From NCBI RefSeq assembly GCF_009828065.1, contig NZ_WTYK01000002.1, positions 62,001 to 126,000 on the forward strand: 64,000 bases of DNA, read 5' to 3'. This DNA comes from Croceibacterium soli (GTDB taxonomy: Bacteria > Pseudomonadota > Alphaproteobacteria > Sphingomonadales > Sphingomonadaceae). Shown one piece after another: positions 62,538 to 64,000 of this stretch (positions within the stretch are counted from its first letter, which is position 1; each line of letters opens with the position of its first letter). The notes under the pieces were generated by a model. The model did no database searches and was not told the DNA's origin. It saw nothing but the letters and a program-made list of their open reading frames with translations. Made by a program: the position numbers and the translations under genes.

Positions 62538-63266
62538 GTGAGCATTCTGGAAGGCCGTGTCGCCGTCGTTACGGGAGCCAGTTCGGGCATCGGCGAAGCC
62601 TGCGCGCTTTCGCTGGTCGAAAAGGGCGCCAGGGTCGTGCTCGCGGCGCGGCGGGCCGAGCGGCTCTCGGCACTGGTCGAGCGGCTCGAGGCGATGGGCG
62701 GCGAAGCGCTCGCCGTCGCCACCGACGTTACCGACGAAGCGGCGATCGACAACCTGTTCGCGCAGGCCGTCGAACGCTTCGGCACGGTCGACGTGCTGAT
62801 CAACAACGCCGGGATCGCCGACAGCACCCCGGTGGACGAGATGCCGCTCGAACTGTGGGAGCGCGTGCTCACCACCAACCTGACCAGCGCCTTCCTGTGC
62901 AGCCGCGCCGCGTTCCGCGTGATGAAGGGCAAGGGCCGCGGGCGGATCATCAACATCGGCTCGATCTCCGCGCGCGTCCCGCGGGAGAACAGCCCGGCTT
63001 ATGCCGCCAGCAAGTGGGGCCTCGACGGGCTGACCCGCTCGCTCGCGATCGACGGGCGCGCGCACAACATCGCCGCCTCGATCTTCCATCCCGGGATCGT
63101 CGCCACCGAGATCGCCCCCGGCGCGGTCAAGCTGCCGGAGGATCTGTCCGCCGATCCGAAGGACATCGCCGACGTGATCGTCCACATGTGCGACATCCCC
63201 GACCACCTGAACTTCTACGAGGGCCTCGTGGTGCAGAACAAGATCCCGTTCCTGGGGCGCGGCTGA
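62538..63266 (+). CDS. Short-chain dehydrogenase/reductase (SDR)
   Basis: A 242-residue classical SDR. The cofactor motif is VTGASSGIGEACAL, then INNAGIADST; the catalytic residues are Ser in NIGSISARVP and Tyr/Lys in YAASKWG. An Ala-Arg pair after the second strand (LAARRAERL) suggests NADP(H). The GTG start at 62538 follows GGGAGAAC. It oxidises or reduces an alcohol/ketone of unknown identity. The following gene starts 12 bases after its stop and codes for an alpha-hydroxy-acid dehydrogenase, so they may act on related substrates. Confidence 0.92.
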   Translation: MSILEGRVAVVTGASSGIGEACALSLVEKGARVVLAARRAERLSALVERLEAMGGEALAVATDVTDEAAIDNLFAQAVERFGTVDVLINNAGIADSTPVDEMPLELWERVLTTNLTSAFLCSRAAFRVMKGKGRGRIINIGSISARVPRENSPAYAASKWGLDGLTRSLAIDGRAHNIAASIFHPGIVATEIAPGAVKLPEDLSADPKDIADVIVHMCDIPDHLNFYEGLVVQNKIPFLGRG

Positions 63267-63277
63267 GGGCGCGGCGG

Positions 63278-64000
63278 ATGGCCGCCGATCTCGGCTGCTA
63301 CAACATCGCCGACTTGCGCGAGCGGGCGCGGCGGCGCCTGCCGCTCGGCATCTGGGAATATGCCGAACGCGGGGTCGAGGACGAATGCGGCATGGCCCGC
63401 AACAGGGCGGCATTCGACGCGCTGACCTTTCGCCCGCGAGTCCTGCGCCGGGTCGACAAGATCGACACTGCCACGCAGATTCTCGGCGGACCGGCGGCTT
63501 TCCCGCTCGCCGTCGCGCCGACCGGGGCCGCTGGGCTGCTGTGGTACCGGGGCGATCTCGCCCTCGCCCGCGCTGCCGCCAAGGCGAACGTCCCGTTCAC
63601 CATCTCCAGCGCCAGCACGATGGACCTGGAGGACATCGCCGAAGCGGGCGGCCGGCTGTGGTTCCAGCTCTACCTGTGGGAAAACCGCTCGCTGTCCCTC
63701 GCGGTCGTCGATCGCGCGGCGGCGCTCGGCTGCGAGGCGCTGTTCGTCACGCTCGACATGCCGGTCCCGCCGAACCGCGAATACATCCAGCGCAGCGGCT
63801 TCGGCACGCCCTTCACGCTGAACGCGCGCAACACGCTGGACGTCCTCACCCATCCGCGCTGGCTCGCGGGGGTGATGGGCCGCTACCTGCTCACGGGCGG
63901 GATACCGACCCAGGCCAACCTGCCGGATCGGCTGCGCGCCAAGGTCACCAAGGGCGCGCCGCCCGGGGCCCTGTTCAAGCAGGACGATCTCGACTGGGAT
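63278..64000 (+). CDS. FMN-dependent alpha-hydroxy-acid dehydrogenase (partial)
   Basis: The first 241 residues of an L-lactate dehydrogenase/glycolate oxidase-type flavoenzyme, cut by the right edge. It begins YNIADLRERARRRLPLGIWE, the N-terminal helix of the family, followed by AVAPTGAAGLLWYRGDLALA (FMN phosphate region), ISSASTMDLEDIAE, and WFQLYLWENRSLSL with VTLDMPVPPNRE. The catalytic His and Arg lie beyond the window. It oxidises 2-hydroxy acids to 2-oxo acids and passes electrons to oxygen or a quinone. ATG 63278 is 12 bases after the SDR stop, so the two are probably co-transcribed. Confidence 0.9.
   Translation, partial: MAADLGCYNIADLRERARRRLPLGIWEYAERGVEDECGMARNRAAFDALTFRPRVLRRVDKIDTATQILGGPAAFPLAVAPTGAAGLLWYRGDLALARAAAKANVPFTISSASTMDLEDIAEAGGRLWFQLYLWENRSLSLAVVDRAAALGCEALFVTLDMPVPPNREYIQRSGFGTPFTLNARNTLDVLTHPRWLAGVMGRYLLTGGIPTQANLPDRLRAKVTKGAPPGALFKQDDLDWD

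Noticed and set aside
1-64000. CRISPR arrays, rRNA genes or complete insertion sequences
   Set aside because: I saw no regularly spaced repeats, rRNA sequence or transposase gene anywhere in the window.

Overview
This is high-GC DNA from an alphaproteobacterium, very probably a sphingomonad. The signs are several large TonB-dependent receptors, a FecI/FecR-type regulatory pair next to a receptor with an STN domain, lipoprotein serine peptidases, and short intergenic repeats of the kind common in that group. Nearly all calls rest on reading translations and motifs by eye; no database search was possible.

Layout. (1) Positions 1-15389, minus strand: a tightly packed operon of at least twelve genes running off the left edge. 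Most products are unrecognised. It contains four paralogues of one unknown structural-looking protein, two further proteins sharing another domain, a cytoplasmic-looking subtilisin, a protein with two papain-like (C70/AvrRpt2-type) cysteine peptidase domains and a DUF3467-like protein. A near-consensus sigma-54 promoter lies just upstream of the first gene, with palindromic activator-type sites further upstream and a PspF-like sigma-54 activator gene directly behind them. This is the best candidate for an undescribed system. (2) 15940-25881, minus strand: two S9-family peptidases (one resembling lasso-peptide isopeptidases), an STN-type TonB receptor, FecR and an ECF sigma factor, which looks like a peptide uptake and processing locus. 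(3) 25995-36223, minus strand: a TonB receptor, an aromatic-hydroxylase-like flavoprotein, two short MetE-like methyltransferases, a SAM-methyltransferase-like protein and an EmrA/EmrB-type efflux pair.

(4) 36529-50819: a selenium block. A TonB receptor is followed by a selenoprotein gene whose in-frame UGA (Sec97, U-S-T-C motif) is followed by a good bacterial SECIS hairpin. Then come selD, a thioredoxin-reductase-like gene, selA, selB and the selenocysteine tRNA (selC). A PhnCDE-like ABC transporter converges on them from the other strand, and its permease gene overlaps selC completely in antisense. The palindromic motif ATTAGCARGCNAAC lies upstream of the TonB receptor, of selD and of the transporter operon, suggesting one shared regulator.

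(5) 51111-64000: ordinary and decaying genes. These include a serine hydrolase pseudogene broken by repeats and lacking its 5' end, a GNAT acetyltransferase, an FKBP isomerase, a DUF6491-like lipoprotein, a TonB receptor, a frameshifted M16 peptidase, an aspartokinase-homoserine dehydrogenase fusion without visible ACT domains, an SDR and the start of an FMN-dependent alpha-hydroxy-acid dehydrogenase. A motif of unknown role (TAGACGCAC-N11-TTCCGCA) occurs three times in this part with exact spacing.
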